Shown here piece after piece: positions 46,470-57,399 of a stretch of DNA of 64,000 nt; position 1 is the first letter of the stretch; each line of letters starts with the position of its first letter. The stretch comes from Caprella mutica (lineage: Eukaryota > Arthropoda > Malacostraca > Amphipoda > Caprellidae): assembly GCA_947561585.1 (NCBI GenBank), contig CANNZV010000119.1:62001-126000 (forward strand), in the 5' to 3' direction. The position numbers and the translations under genes were made by a program. Under the pieces are notes generated by a model that worked only from the letters and a program-made list of their open reading frames with translations, made no database searches and was not told the origin of the DNA.

Positions 46470-47400
46470 GTAGGGAAGATGGTCACCCATGGGACACTGG
46501 AAACAATAGGACATGCCCAGTGTTGCAAAAAAATAAACAGTTTATTTTTATTTGATGTTTTTTTTTAAACAATGTTTAAAAAAATCAGAAATCAGTGTTT
46601 TTCATTGAAAAAAGTGTTACAGTGCCCCATTGTCAACCAAACTTTCTATTTATTCCATATGAATCAATAAATATCTATTTTTGATACAATAACGTGAAGT
46701 GTAGCTTCAGGGCTTCTTGTAGAAACAGAACTTCCAGCTAAATCGTGACTTTCAACCAAGATCAAGTGCTCTTGCAATCTGAGGTCATCACAAAGCACAA
46801 CATAGAAAATAAATATTAAAAGAAAAAGACACAGCAATATTGCAACGGATTCATCAGAGAGAGAAGAGCTTTTGCTGGTGCCACTAAGGATAAGGCCTTC
46901 GAAATCACTTCATAAAGTATCCGTAGATGGCCTGTAAACTCTTGCTCTTGGTCTGGTATAGAACCCTTAATCAAACTGATCTATTCGTCTGAAGATGTGG
47001 ACGAAGATATGTTCACTTGATGAGCATAAACTTCTACGAAGAACGTTGAAAATGAAGGGTTATGCTCTTGTAGAGTTTGATGAGACTGCTAAAACGCAGT
47101 ATATTGACCAAAAGCATGAAAAAGATGAATACTAAATATTGATGTTAGGCGAGGATTCAAGTGCAATGAGCTTCATTTTCCAAATGTTCCTGACATGGCA
47201 TCGGTGAAGCTAAAGGACATTTAACTGGTGATATATGAACCAACTAAGTGTGGGACAACATGAAGAGATAATTAAAACTTAAAATTTGACCTTAACCTCA
47301 ACAATATAAAAGTTTGATAAACTGTCCCATCGTTCACCAGGTTATGTCCCACTGTTGTGTATACCACTCTGGTATACAATGGGACAATTTTTTTTTATTA
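46470..47400 (+). pseudogene. Decayed mobile-element-associated ORF with TGGGACA ends
   Basis: In two frames on the plus strand it reads MKGYALVEFDETAKTQYID (47052-47110) and then CNELHFPNVPDMASVKLKDI (from about 47168). These resemble a C-terminal domain often found in repeated insect ORFs of unknown function; this identification is from memory and weak. Stops and a shift separate the parts. The region begins and ends with CCATGGGACA / CAATGGGACA-type phrases. Confidence 0.35.
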
Positions 47401-47732
47401 TTTTTTTTATTCTAGTCAATAGAATTTGTGAAAGCATTCTATATTACACATGGATTTTTTATGCTTCATATTTTACCCATACTAAATGGAATATCTATTT
47501 TTCTGTGTTTTTTGTGCCAATGATGACCATCTTCCGCTACTGTGGTTTTATCACGCTAATGTGTATTCACTTCTAATCAGATTATCAGTAAGCTTGTGTT
47601 CCTTAATCTCTCTGCATCTGAAACATATTGTGGTTGATTTCTAATTATAAAAAAGTTCAACCTTCAGTATTATTGGAATCCATAACACTTATTTTAAATA
47701 AAGACTTAATATCAACCTTTCATTTTTGCATT

Positions 47733-48180
47733 GGTAGAAAAATTCAATCGAACGGGATTATTTGCTGACAAATATCTAACTGGAAGACCGAAGTCATCTC
47801 GCACTGAAGAAGTTATTCAGCGTCTGAATCTTAGTGTTACAGCAGACTACTCAACATCCACGAGACTAAAGACTAAAGCAGAATCTAAAATTATATCCTT
47901 GCAAAATTTTGTTGTTACCAGAGTTACAGGTCACAAGACTTCCAAAACGAGAAGAACTCGCACGATCATTTATGAATTTGGCAGCCGACGAGTCATATAT
48001 ATCACATTTACTAATGTCAGATGAATCTCGTTTTCATCATAGCTAGTGGACACTTGAATTAACAGAACAGAAGATTTTTGGGCCAAACCCACTCCATCCA
48101 CAGAAAGCAACAGTCCAGAGCGGAGTAACAAGCTCTAAAATCATTGGACCCAAAGGAGATACCACAGCAGCACGAGGAAG
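47733..48180 (+). pseudogene. Mariner-like transposase pseudogene
   Basis: The first part reads VEKFNRTGLFADKYLTGRPK and SSRTEEVIQRLN, the linker between the two helix-turn-helix motifs of mariner-type transposases. After a frameshift it reads LLMSDESRFHHS (containing the SDE/A-x-F segment with the second catalytic acid), then FGPNPLHPQKATVQSGVTSS and KIIGP, which match the catalytic core. It has internal stops and lacks the first catalytic region. Confidence 0.7.
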
Positions 48181-48344
48181 GCATAGAAGAAAGTGGTTTT
48201 ATGTTGTTTTCAATATAGCTATTGTTCTATTATTATCCTGTTTTAAGGAAATTGGTTATTTTAGTAAAATTTAAAGGTCATGGTAGAACATAATGGAATC
48301 TCTGTATAGTTTAATGGGAACACCAGTAGATTCGACACCCAAAC

Positions 48345-48400
48345 ACTACCAATTGTCGGCGTTGACCGACAATTGGGCATAGGACAATTGGGCCCTAAGA
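48345..48400. repeat. Inverted CCGACAATTGGGC phrases
   Basis: ACCAATTGTCGGCGTTGACC is followed by CGACAATTGGGCATAGGACA and ATTGGGCCC. These are the same phrase as 23605-23728 in both orientations, making a small hairpin. Confidence 0.6.
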
Positions 48401-48794
48401 AATACAAAATTGCAATCAAAAAATTGTTTCGCGAGCAAATAAGGCTACTTTCAGCAATCGTTAGTGGCTGCGATAAAAAAAATCTCATTTACCACATGTT
48501 GAAAACAGTTTTTTTTTATTTTAGATGGAAATTTTTACGATCATGTATAATGGTAATGTGTTTTAGTTATGATGTATTTGTATAAAAGATTAACTTAAAT
48601 TCAGTTTTATAGGTATAAACAAACATTAAAAAACATTGGGTTTTAAATTTACCTTTTCCAAATGTGTATTCCCCCTAAAGCTGTATGTGAAGGGAATGGG
48701 TTACCTTTGATCCTGAACTGTTGTAATTTGATTTATGTATTGTCTATTCTCATTCCACCTTGTTTATCCTTTTTTTTTAACGCAAGTTGTAGTT

Positions 48795-49115
48795 TTAGAG
48801 GATAGCGCTAGGGTTATGCTCTTCAGCTACGAGGTCTTAGATTTTTGTGTTAGCTAGGCTCGTAGGTTTCATTTACTGCCAACTCTTCATTTTCCTCTTC
48901 CATCCATGAGTGCTTCATTGTGTCCCTTTTCATCACATTCATTGGTAAGTGACTGCATTCATATAGTAGCTTTTCTGCATCCAAGAGTGTGTTACAGACG
49001 GTTTGTAGGTTACTTTGTTCGTGAATTCACTTTTATTTCTTACATCTTCTTCCTGTCTCTTTTACTTCAGGTCATTTTGACGTCAGCGATAAGGTTTATG
49101 GTTCCGAAAAGTCGT
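48795..49115 (+). repeat. Interspersed repeat, possibly SINE-like
   Basis: Full-length relative of 23965-24235 in opposite orientation: GAGGATAGCGCTAGGGTTAT, CTACGAGGTCTTAGATTTTT, GTAGCTTTTCTGCATCCA and GGTTTATGGTTCCGAA appear in the same order. Confidence 0.6.
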
Positions 49116-49384
49116 TAAATCTCCTACTAAATTAGTTATTATTTATTCTACTGTATAAGTGGTGGAAGACAGGTAACACAGAAATAAGCCTAAATAAAAC
49201 ATTAAATAAAAGTTCAATATTATGTACGCATTTCTGTCATACAAAGGTAAATCTAAAAAAGAATTAAATAATAGATAGTTATTATTTTTACCTTCTTGTC
49301 GGAGTCTACTGTATGGAAGACCATTGCTACTGTAATTAAGTAATTAGCATTTCTTTATAGTGTCTGCTGTTACAGTTTTTTCTG

Positions 49385-49485
49385 GGCTCAATTGTCTTTG
49401 GGACCAATTGTCATTGGCCTAATTGTCTTGAGTCCAATTGTCGGGGCCCAATGGTCGAGTAAGGTCCAATTGACGTCGTCCATGG
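49385..49485. repeat. GGGCCCAATTGTC phrase array, second locus
   Basis: Six diverged copies (CTGGGCTCAATTGTCTTTGG, GAGTCCAATTGTCGGGG). Same unit and orientation as 23605-23728. Confidence 0.7.
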
Positions 49486-49499
49486 TGTACCTAGAATAG

Positions 49500-50750
49500 G
49501 TACCCCCAAAATTTCACACCTGCACAGTGTAAATTCGGCACCCCAGTGGTGACAAATACGCTAATATTAATTATATCATTTTGGAGAGGGATGATTACTT
49601 CTTGAAATATTTCTTTAATTTAAATAATGAACCTTTATGTTCAACACTGAAATAATATCTTGAATTCTACAATATAATAATATATAATTCAATTAATATT
49701 AAATTTATACTATAATAAGAGCCGCGTCCGTCTGTCCGTTCGTGTGTCACAAAATGGGTTAAACAGTCATTCTACCAACAGCGCTTCATAAAGTTGGTGT
49801 AAATAAGAGAAAAATCAAACAAACAGTGATAGAAAAGGAAAACTAAATTTGCTGCAGTATCATGACTACGGGGGTCACACGAAAATTATTAATTGGAAAT
49901 GATTCTAAAGAGTAAAAAATATAATTTTTGATAAATTGAACATATTAATATGTATACATATGTGTGCATTTGAATATAATCTTAAAACCATTATATTAAT
50001 AGAACACTCAATGAATGAACAACAGGTACTGCACTAGTAGATTTAGTTTCAGCACTAACACATTCGATCGGTACCACAAACTTACACGCATGACCAACCG
50101 GCACTCCTAACTTAAATAGAGATCCATTTTAAGATTAAGTTACTGTGAGAGCAAATTAACGATAGCACCCTCACTCCTTCATTAATGTCAGTCAACTGGA
50201 CTACAGGCCACAAAAAATACTGCACTGAAAGTCTCGAATTGAACGGCAGAAATTACACAACAGTATAAAAATGTGAATTAAACAGGTTTATAAAAATACA
50301 AAATTATATTGGAACTCAAAACACAATTACGTATTCATATAAACCAGTGAACAACTATATAGTGAATTTATTCATTATAGTATGATATTTAAAATAAAAA
50401 TTAGAAGGGGCACTTGACGAGTGCATACCTTCGCCACCGCTTATAAATGACCCTTGACAATTCAGCATCATTGAGTTATAAAAGTTATTGACCTTGACCT
50501 TCGACCCGATAGCTCCTAAAATCTAATCAGTTGGTTCCTAGATCAAAATTCAAGTAATTTGGTTGAATATCTTGAATAGTTATGCGAATAACAAGATTGC
50601 AAATAAATCCGGCCAAAACATAACTTTATGTAATTTTGCGAAGGTAATTAAGAGTGACAGATCCAATACTGAATCTAACGTTTTCCACCTTAAATATTTA
50701 GATCTATCAAAATTAATATCTTAAAATAACGTACAGACACAGAAAATGTA
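49500..50750. other. No gene seen; old dispersed repeats
   Basis: 49725-49770 (GCCGCGTCCGTCTGTCCGTT) and 50400-50650 (GAGTGCATACCTTCGCCACC, TTGACCTTGACCTTCG) look like old interspersed repeats. The latter is the inverse of 54280-54310 (GGCAGCGAAGGTATGCGCTC). No ORF of note. Confidence 0.4.
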
Positions 50751-50810
50751 TAGGGTAAGTTCCCAGTTATTGGACGGTTCCACATTTTCGACGATGAAAG
50801 AAAAATAATT
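50751..50810. repeat. Solo arm of the AGGGTAAGTTCC MITE family
   Basis: TAGGGTAAGTTCCCAGTTAT, then GGACGGTTCCACATTTTCGA. No partner arm was seen. Confidence 0.6.
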
Positions 50811-50910
50811 GTGATATAACTTTTATTAAATTGGTATCCCTGATACCAAATACTGAGATGTTGTTACTTTCCTATTCTATTTACTGTGAGGTTGTTACTT
50901 CCCTATTCTA

Positions 50911-51950
50911 TGGCACTAGGACTTTTCCCCGCATGATCATTCTTCGCCGGACTATTCCCCGCCGGACTTTTTCCCGTAAGGACTATTCTCCGCCGGACTT
51001 CCCCCCCCCCCCTGGACTATTCCCGACGGATTTTTCCCCGCCGAATTAAATAATAGTATTTTGGGCTATTAAATTATAATTTCGTTAAAGGGAGGGTGCG
51101 GGTAAAATCAAACATTTGTTAATATGTGTTTTATTGGAATCAGCATATTTAATTATGTATGATTGCATACTCTGTTCATCTAAATAATACTTATTAAAGA
51201 AAAGAAAATTTAATTTATTTTGAAAAAGCGCCATCTAGTGACAAATAGCATAAGCTTTGCTCGAGTCATTGACGCCATCTTGCTGTGATTTCACAAACGT
51301 TGTGCAAAAAACTTTAGTATATCTGCGAGTGATATTATTAATTATAACTCTAAAAATACTTTATTTGTTAATATATTGTATATAAATCACAAATTTATTT
51401 ATTTATAGCTTATTTGGGAAGATAATCAGACATTCTATAAACGTTCATGAAGATTGTTCTGGAACGTTCTGGAAATAATGTAAACAGCGCCATCTATGAG
51501 ATGATCGCATAAGCTTATGTTAACTAATTTAAACCCTATTTTCTCTGAAAATACAGTGATTCGAGATGAAACATTTCATATCCGTAACTAATCAATGTTT
51601 ATTTATGATATTATGAAAAAATATTTGATATGAAAATTAGACGCACCCCCCCCCCCCCCCCTTTAAAGAAGAAGAAGAAGAAGACACATTTTATTAACAA
51701 ACTTACACAATAATACAGTCTTATTTTTAGCTTTGATTTCCGTATGTGTCCATATTGGTCTTTTAATTTAATAAAGATATGCTACATAGTTCAAACATTA
51801 TGGCAATTCTAAGTGGTTGTCAAATGTTGCAATTTAGTCTAAGAAGCTACGATTAATTCAGTTTATTCCAGCTCTAAAGTTATACATATCGCGAATTTAT
51901 TATTTTCTTTGCCAGATTTTATAAGAAATGATGATCTATTTATCTTTTGC
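50911..51950. mobile_element. Second copy of the foldback-like element, interrupted and right-truncated
   Basis: It starts GGCACTAGGACTTTTCCCCG, as at 32297, followed by seven CCGGACTATTCCCCG phrases. The core then matches the first copy (AATAGTATTTTGGGCTATTA; CACAATAATACAGTC; TATTATTTTCTTTGCCAG). It is interrupted at 51085-51666. The right terminal array is absent; at about 51945 a different array begins. Confidence 0.75.
51089..51662. mobile_element. piggyBac-like non-autonomous element, 574 bp, TTAA duplication
   Basis: TTAA lies on both sides (51085-51088 and 51663-51666). The ends are AGGGAGGGTGCG and CGCACCCCC...CCCT, inverted. It is inserted in the core of the foldback-like copy, where the first copy has an uninterrupted sequence. 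No transposase ORF. Confidence 0.65.
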
Positions 51951-52145
51951 TCGAAAAACAATTGCTCGAAAGAACAATTGCTCGAAAGACAATTGCTCGA
52001 AAAACAATTGCTCGAACGAACAATTGCTCGAATGAACAATTGCTCGAAAGACAATTGCTCGAAAAGCAATTGCTCGAACGAACAATTGCTCGAATGAACA
52101 ATTGCTCGAATTATCAAATTGCTCGAATGAACAAAATTGCTCGAA
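51950..52145. repeat. 16-bp array, AATTGCTCGAAAGAAC
   Basis: Twelve copies at 14-17-base spacing. The junctions ACAATTGCTCGAA are regular; the middle of the unit varies (AAGAAC, AAGAC, AAAAAC, ACGAAC, ATGAAC). It gives open frames on both strands. Confidence 0.92.
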
Positions 52146-52726
52146 TTATAAAAGTGCACAGTTTTCGATTTTATAAAGGTCAGTTATTCATGAAGTGGAG
52201 CTGCACCTAACAATCCTTGTTTATTTTTAGTAATTGATCATTAATCATTCTATAAATGATTTTAATTATTACTCCTTCTGCATAATCTTTTTTTAGACCG
52301 TTTGTGTCATCTCGTATGTAACATGTGAATTGGAATCATGTGGTAAATCACTACTATTCATCCAATGATTATTATTATTAATGAATATTATTAAAAATCT
52401 ATAACGTGTTGATAAAAAATAGTCACAACTTATCATCATCAAATATTAATTAATTTCTTGCTTTTAATGGAAAATATCGTCTTTTAAATAAATAAAATCG
52501 CAATCCTATTATCCACAGTACGTATTATTAAACAAATAAAAAATTAATCAACAGAAAGAAAACTACAGAAAAATTATTGAATGGCAAAAAATGCGATATC
52601 TGAAAACAGTTTTTAGAAAATAATAAATCATCTATGATAATTTTGCTTCTATTTTTCCTTAAGCTATTATAGGAAAAAAAAAGAACTGAATACTGCAAAT
52701 GTATAAAAAAAATAAAAAGAGCAACA

Positions 52727-52815
52727 ACGTATTTAAGATGCAGGGAAAACCAGACACTGTAAGATATTTTCCTAGGAAAATGAACGCAAGAGTTTCGGTG
52801 TTCAGGAACTTTAAC
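52727..52815. repeat. Conserved leader of the 18-bp satellite, locus 2
   Basis: GCAACAACGTATTTAAGATG, CAGGGAAAACCAG, TATTTTCCTAGGAAAATGAA and CGCAAGA match the leader at 41336-41430 in inverse orientation. Confidence 0.9.
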
Positions 52816-53700
52816 GAACCACTTAGTGCAACCAAGCCATTTAGTACGACCAGGCCACTTAGTGCAACCAAGCCATTTAGTGCAACCAAGCCACTTAGTG
52901 CAACCAAGCCACTTAGTACAACCAAGCCACTTAGTGCAACCAAGCCACTTAGTGCAACCAAGCCACTTAGTGCAACCAAGCCACTTAGTGCAACCAAGCC
53001 ACTTAGTGCAACCAAGCCACTTAGTGCAACCAAGCCACTTAGTGCAACCAAGCCACTTAGTGCAACCAAGCCACTTAGTGCAACCAAGCCACTTAGTGCA
53101 ACCAAGCCATTTAGTACGACCAGGCCACTTAGTGCAACCAAGCCATTTAGTACGACTAGGCCACTTAGTGCAACCAAGCCACTTAGTGCAACCAAGCCAC
53201 TTAGTGCAACCAAGCCACTTAGTGCAACCAAGCCACTTAGTGCAACCAGGCCACTTAGTGCAACCAAGCCACTTAGTGCAACCAAGCCACTTAGTGCAAC
53301 CAAGTCACTTAGTGCGACCAAGTCACTTAGTGCAATCAAGTCACTTAGTGCAACCAAGCCATTTAGTACGACCAGGCCACTTAGTGCAACCAAACCATTT
53401 AGTACGACCAGGCCACTTAGTGCAACCAATCCACTTAGTGTAACCAAGCCACTTAGTGCAACCAAGCCACTTAGTGCAACCAAGCCACTTAGTGTAACCA
53501 AGCCACTTAGTGTAACCAAGCCACTTAGTGTAACCAAGCCACTTAGTGTAACAAAGCCATTTAGTGCAACAAAACCAATTAGTGCAACAAAGCCATTTAG
53601 TGCAACAAAACCAATTAGTGCAACAAAGCCAATTAGTACAACAAAGCCAATTAGTACAACAAAGCCATTTTGTACAACAATTCCATTTAGTGCAACCATC
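52816..53700. repeat. 18-bp satellite, locus 2, about 48 copies
   Basis: The unit is CCACTTAGTGCAACCAAG, the reverse complement of the locus 1 unit with C for T at one position. Locus 1-type units (TCACTTAGTGCGACCAAG) occur at 53303-53350. The right end decays to CCAATTAGTACAACAAAG. Three long open frames, two plus and one minus, result from the 18-base period. Confidence 0.97.
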
Positions 53701-53799
53701 GGGTACACTTTACCAAAATAACTGGATTTTACCCAATCACCGAACACTACTCAATTTTGCTAACTTACTCGAAGACCGGAATGGCAAATTCCCCCGCTA

Positions 53800-55095
53800 A
53801 GTACTTTGTATCTAACTCAAACTGTACTACCTGATGTTGCTATTCTGAACTGATCACGACAGATATCTGAACTACACTCTAGAGTTCTCAGTTCTGTTTC
53901 TATCTCTATAGGACCCTTTGCTTAATAGTGTTTTTATCAGTTATTTTATTTCTGTGTTATTACCATTGCAGAAGGCTATATTTTGATCGGAGTTTTTTTT
54001 ATTCATAATCTTGTTACTTGCATAACTCAAAAACTATTCAACTAATATTTGGTGGGACAATTGCTCATTATCAAAATACCACGATTTGATTAGATTTTGA
54101 GAAAGATTGGGGTCAAATATCAAGGTCATTCATAACCTTAAAAATTCTTCAATCAAATTGCCTAAGATTTAGTGGGACAAAGGGTCATCATCCAGGAACC
54201 CTTTGATTTGATTTTGGGAACGATCGGGTCAAAGGTCAAGATCAAGGTCATGTATAATTCAAAAACTATTCAATAGTGGCAGCGAAGGTATGCGCTCTAT
54301 GAGCACCCGTATTAGTTTGAAGAAAATGCAATCAATTTATCAGAAGTTTTTCAGTTTGATTTGTTTTATGAATAATAGTGAATAATTATACAGGTAAACC
54401 CCTTACAACGGACGATCTTTCTTTGAGGTTACAACTCCTACAAAAGGAAGAAAATGGTCCGTTCCTCCGGACTGCAGATTGCTACAACGATATCTTTGAA
54501 TTATATTGTTTAACATTTATTAAACTCAGAGGTACTATAATATACAAAATCACAATCAACGCTTTAATGTATTTGTTACAAAACATTTACAATATTAGGT
54601 GCTTCTTTTTATTGAATTAAATTTACCTTATAACAGAATTACTTCGGATTATTTTTCCATGCCCTTTTTTGGATTGAATACACGACTTAGAAGATGTTCC
54701 TGTACATAATTAAATCGAACTGAAACTTGACCAGTGACAGGATCTTAAATCTGTGTAAACGTGTAAAAACTAGTAGAACTTGCCACATGACCAAATTTAT
54801 AAACTAAAAAAAAATGTTCATTTACATTATACTTTTATTTACATTGAACAATTCTGAAATATTAAAATAACAAAAAATGAATCGACCTTGCCTAGCTATT
54901 CTGGGTCAAGCATATCAATCTTCAAAGTGTCATATCAAAACATAATAAAATAATATGATGTGCTTTATTCTAATTTATATTTGAATTATAATGATATTAA
55001 AGTATCACCCTGTATACTAACACACAGTGTGTCTTTTAGTGTCGGTTAGGTATTTGCAAGAATACAGTCACACTTTAACATTTAAGCTGACATTA
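53800..55095. other. No gene seen; old GGTCAAAGGTCAAG-type repeat at 54000-54310
   Basis: Two diverged monomers of about 125 bases share CTATTCAA, TTTRGTGGGACAA, TTGATTTGATTTTGGGAACGA and GGTCAAAGGTCAAG. No recognisable gene. Confidence 0.45.
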
Positions 55096-55099
55096 CTAA

Positions 55100-55560
55100 A
55101 ATAATTTTTAGAATCCGCATAAAAGAAATTCAAATAACCGAAATACGGATAACTGAAAATACGGAGAAACAGAAAATTCGGAGAAAACAGAATAAACTGA
55201 AAATGAGATACCGAAAACAGAAAAATACGGAAATTCAAAAAAATATATACTGTTGAAATTACGAAAAAAAACAATTTCCGTAAAATCGAAAGAGAGATAA
55301 ATACGAAAAAAACGAAAAATTCGGAAAACCAAAAACCAGGGGGAAAAATAATAAGTATAATAATCGAAATTCCGGAAATTAACGAAATTATGCAAAATCG
55401 AAACAAAAACTAAAATTCGGAAAACTGAAAATCCAGAAAAAAAATAAAAAATCCGAAAACCGGAAAATCAATAATGTGGAAAACCGAAAATCAGGAAAAG
55501 AGACAGATCCGGAATATCTAAAGAGTGAAAAATTCGAAAAAACCGAAAGATCCAGAAGTT
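55100..55560. repeat. Degenerate CCGAAAATNCGGAAAAAC array
   Basis: About 25 diverged 16-18-base phrases built of CCGAAAA, TACGGA and AACAGAAAA. The F-rich minus-strand open frames here are the array. Confidence 0.75.
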
Positions 55561-55626
55561 AAACGGAAACTGAAGAAAACGGAACTAACATGTTGACATA
55601 CCTTTCCAAACATTTATTCCATAAGT

Positions 55627-56872
55627 TATGTCTAATATTGTAGTGCGTGACCAGATTGTTGCCATCAAGAGCACTGGCATTAGCACCAAAGATATCGTCA
55701 AGCAGGTCAAGGTGTGTCACAAAACAGATAATAACATCTGGATACAATAGTCAGCACTTTTTTGTAAATGTTAACCATGTGAGAGGCCGAAAACCAGTTT
55801 CTTGCCATTGTATGGACGCTGTTGTATCTCATGGGACCCAAATCTCTTTCGATCGCCATCGATGACGGAATCAAAGTCAACGGTCCTTTTCATCTGAATA
55901 TGTGGCAGGAGAAAAGTCTTTCCTTAGATCTCAGAATCATTCGGAACTCCAATTTCAACGTCACTCAAGAAGGAGCATCAGCCAATACGGGCACTAAAGT
56001 GACTCAAAGGTGATGCAATGCAACTTCGATGACTATTGATACATAGGATTTAGGTCATCCTTAAGTCCTGACATAAATATTATGAATTTCTCATTATGGT
56101 CCATCTTAGGCCTATACTATACTGGCAGTTTCACCGTCGCGGTGCCACTGCCCTGCTACTACTTCTTAAAATTAAAAGTATACTAGGCGGTGGGATACCC
56201 ACCGCTTTCCAAAGTATACCGGACAGTGAGAACGCGCCAGATTCGCTTTCAGTCTATACAGTGTTTTCTGTAGAAATTGAATGTTGATTCAATACAAATT
56301 TTATAAATAAATGAATTTCCTTTTTGTGTAATTTTGAGATTTCTGGTATTTTTTTCTAATTTTCTTTATTTTATAAAAAATTCATTTATATAAAAAAATT
56401 AAAGTAAATAAAAATTTATGTAAATAAAAATTTATATAAATAAATATAAACGTATATAAAAAATTATCATAACAAATATTTATGTAAATATAATTTTATG
56501 TAAAGAATTATATATAAAAAAGGTATACATATTTTTTATATATTAGCTGTATTGGGATATCTTCTACTATAAACTGCTCTGTGTATGTGCTTATACTTTG
56601 ACTGCCGCGGTGAAACTGCCCAGTATACTTTGCCAAGTGTTGCTACCGAGGGGGTGGTAACGCGTCCAGATGCAACGCAGACTGCCAAGGCGGTAGCACC
56701 GCCAGTATCCTTTGCAACTTTGCTTTTCCATTAATTTAACCGTGATTAATTGAAGATGCATAAACAGGGCAGTGGCACCGCGGCGGTGAAACTGCTAGTA
56801 TAGTATGGGCCTTAGAAAGTGAAGTTTCAGTTGTTTCTACCCCAATCTGGAGTCGTTATGCTGGGGTCAAGT
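55627..56872 (+). pseudogene. Mariner-type transposase pseudogene split by another transposon
   Basis: The 5' part (55627-55750) reads VVRDQIVAIKSTGISTKDIV and KQVKVCHKT, a transposase N-terminal helix-turn-helix. After stops, RGRKPVS is seen near 55790. The middle is shifted and shortened. The last recognisable part, LSPDINIMNFSLWSIL (to 56108), is the motif with the third catalytic acid (usual form SPDLNPxDF). After the inserted element it resumes in frame as ESEVSVVSTPIWSRY...LNEEL and stops at about 56872. Confidence 0.7.
56109..56811. mobile_element. PIF/Harbinger-like element, 703 bp, TTA duplication
   Basis: TTA lies on both sides (56106-56108 and 56812-56814). Inverted ends GGCCTATACTATACTGGCAG and GGCCCATACTATACTAGCAG, continuing through TTTCACCG, GCGGTGCCACTGCCCTG. 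Subterminal GGCGGT motifs are repeated. No ORF. Confidence 0.82.
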
Positions 56873-57205
56873 TGAATGAAGAACTATAGGGTGGTGTTAA
56901 GTAAAAAATGTTGTAAAATAATAAAATCAAAATGCAGCCATTACGAAATTTGATAAGTTAGGTAATGTTCCTGGATATCCTTCTACATGATTCCGTCGAA
57001 GCATTCTTATTATCATTTTAGTTTTAAATATAAAAATCTGAGTAAATCTTTTTAGGTAACGATATGCCAGTGATTGCAAAATTTACCAACTGAATCTCAT
57101 GCATTCATTTTGAAGCTTATTCATTTATAACTATTTCTAGAGTAACTTTTCAATTGGTAACCTTCAGGAACTCTAGCCGGAAATGTAAATCCTTCTAATA
57201 ATATA

Positions 57206-57389
57206 CAGTGTGTCCACAAAAAATGTATTCACTGCCATTGATTCTAAAAATCAGAATTCTACGATAATATACATATTACCTATATTGGTACCATAGATGA
57301 GTAGATTAATTAATTAATTTCCATTAAATTAAAAAAAATCGATGATACTTAAACTCTATGGCAGTGGATACATTTCTTTGAACACACTG
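57206..57389. mobile_element. Small Tc1/mariner-like MITE, 184 bp, TA duplication
   Basis: TA lies on both sides (57204-57205 and 57390-57391). Ends CAGTGTGTCCACAAAAAATG and, inverted, CAGTGTGTTCAAAGAAATGT, then TATCCACTGCCAT. Sibling of 41448-41619. Confidence 0.82.
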
Positions 57390-57399
57390 TATAACTCTC

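Noticed and set aside
52659..53747. 362-, 340- and 205-codon open frames
   Set aside because: Same cause: 18-bp satellite locus 2. The ends of the frames are leader or flank DNA.
55068..55406. 112- and 95-codon phenylalanine-rich minus-strand frames
   Set aside because: They lie entirely in the degenerate CCGAAAA phrase array.
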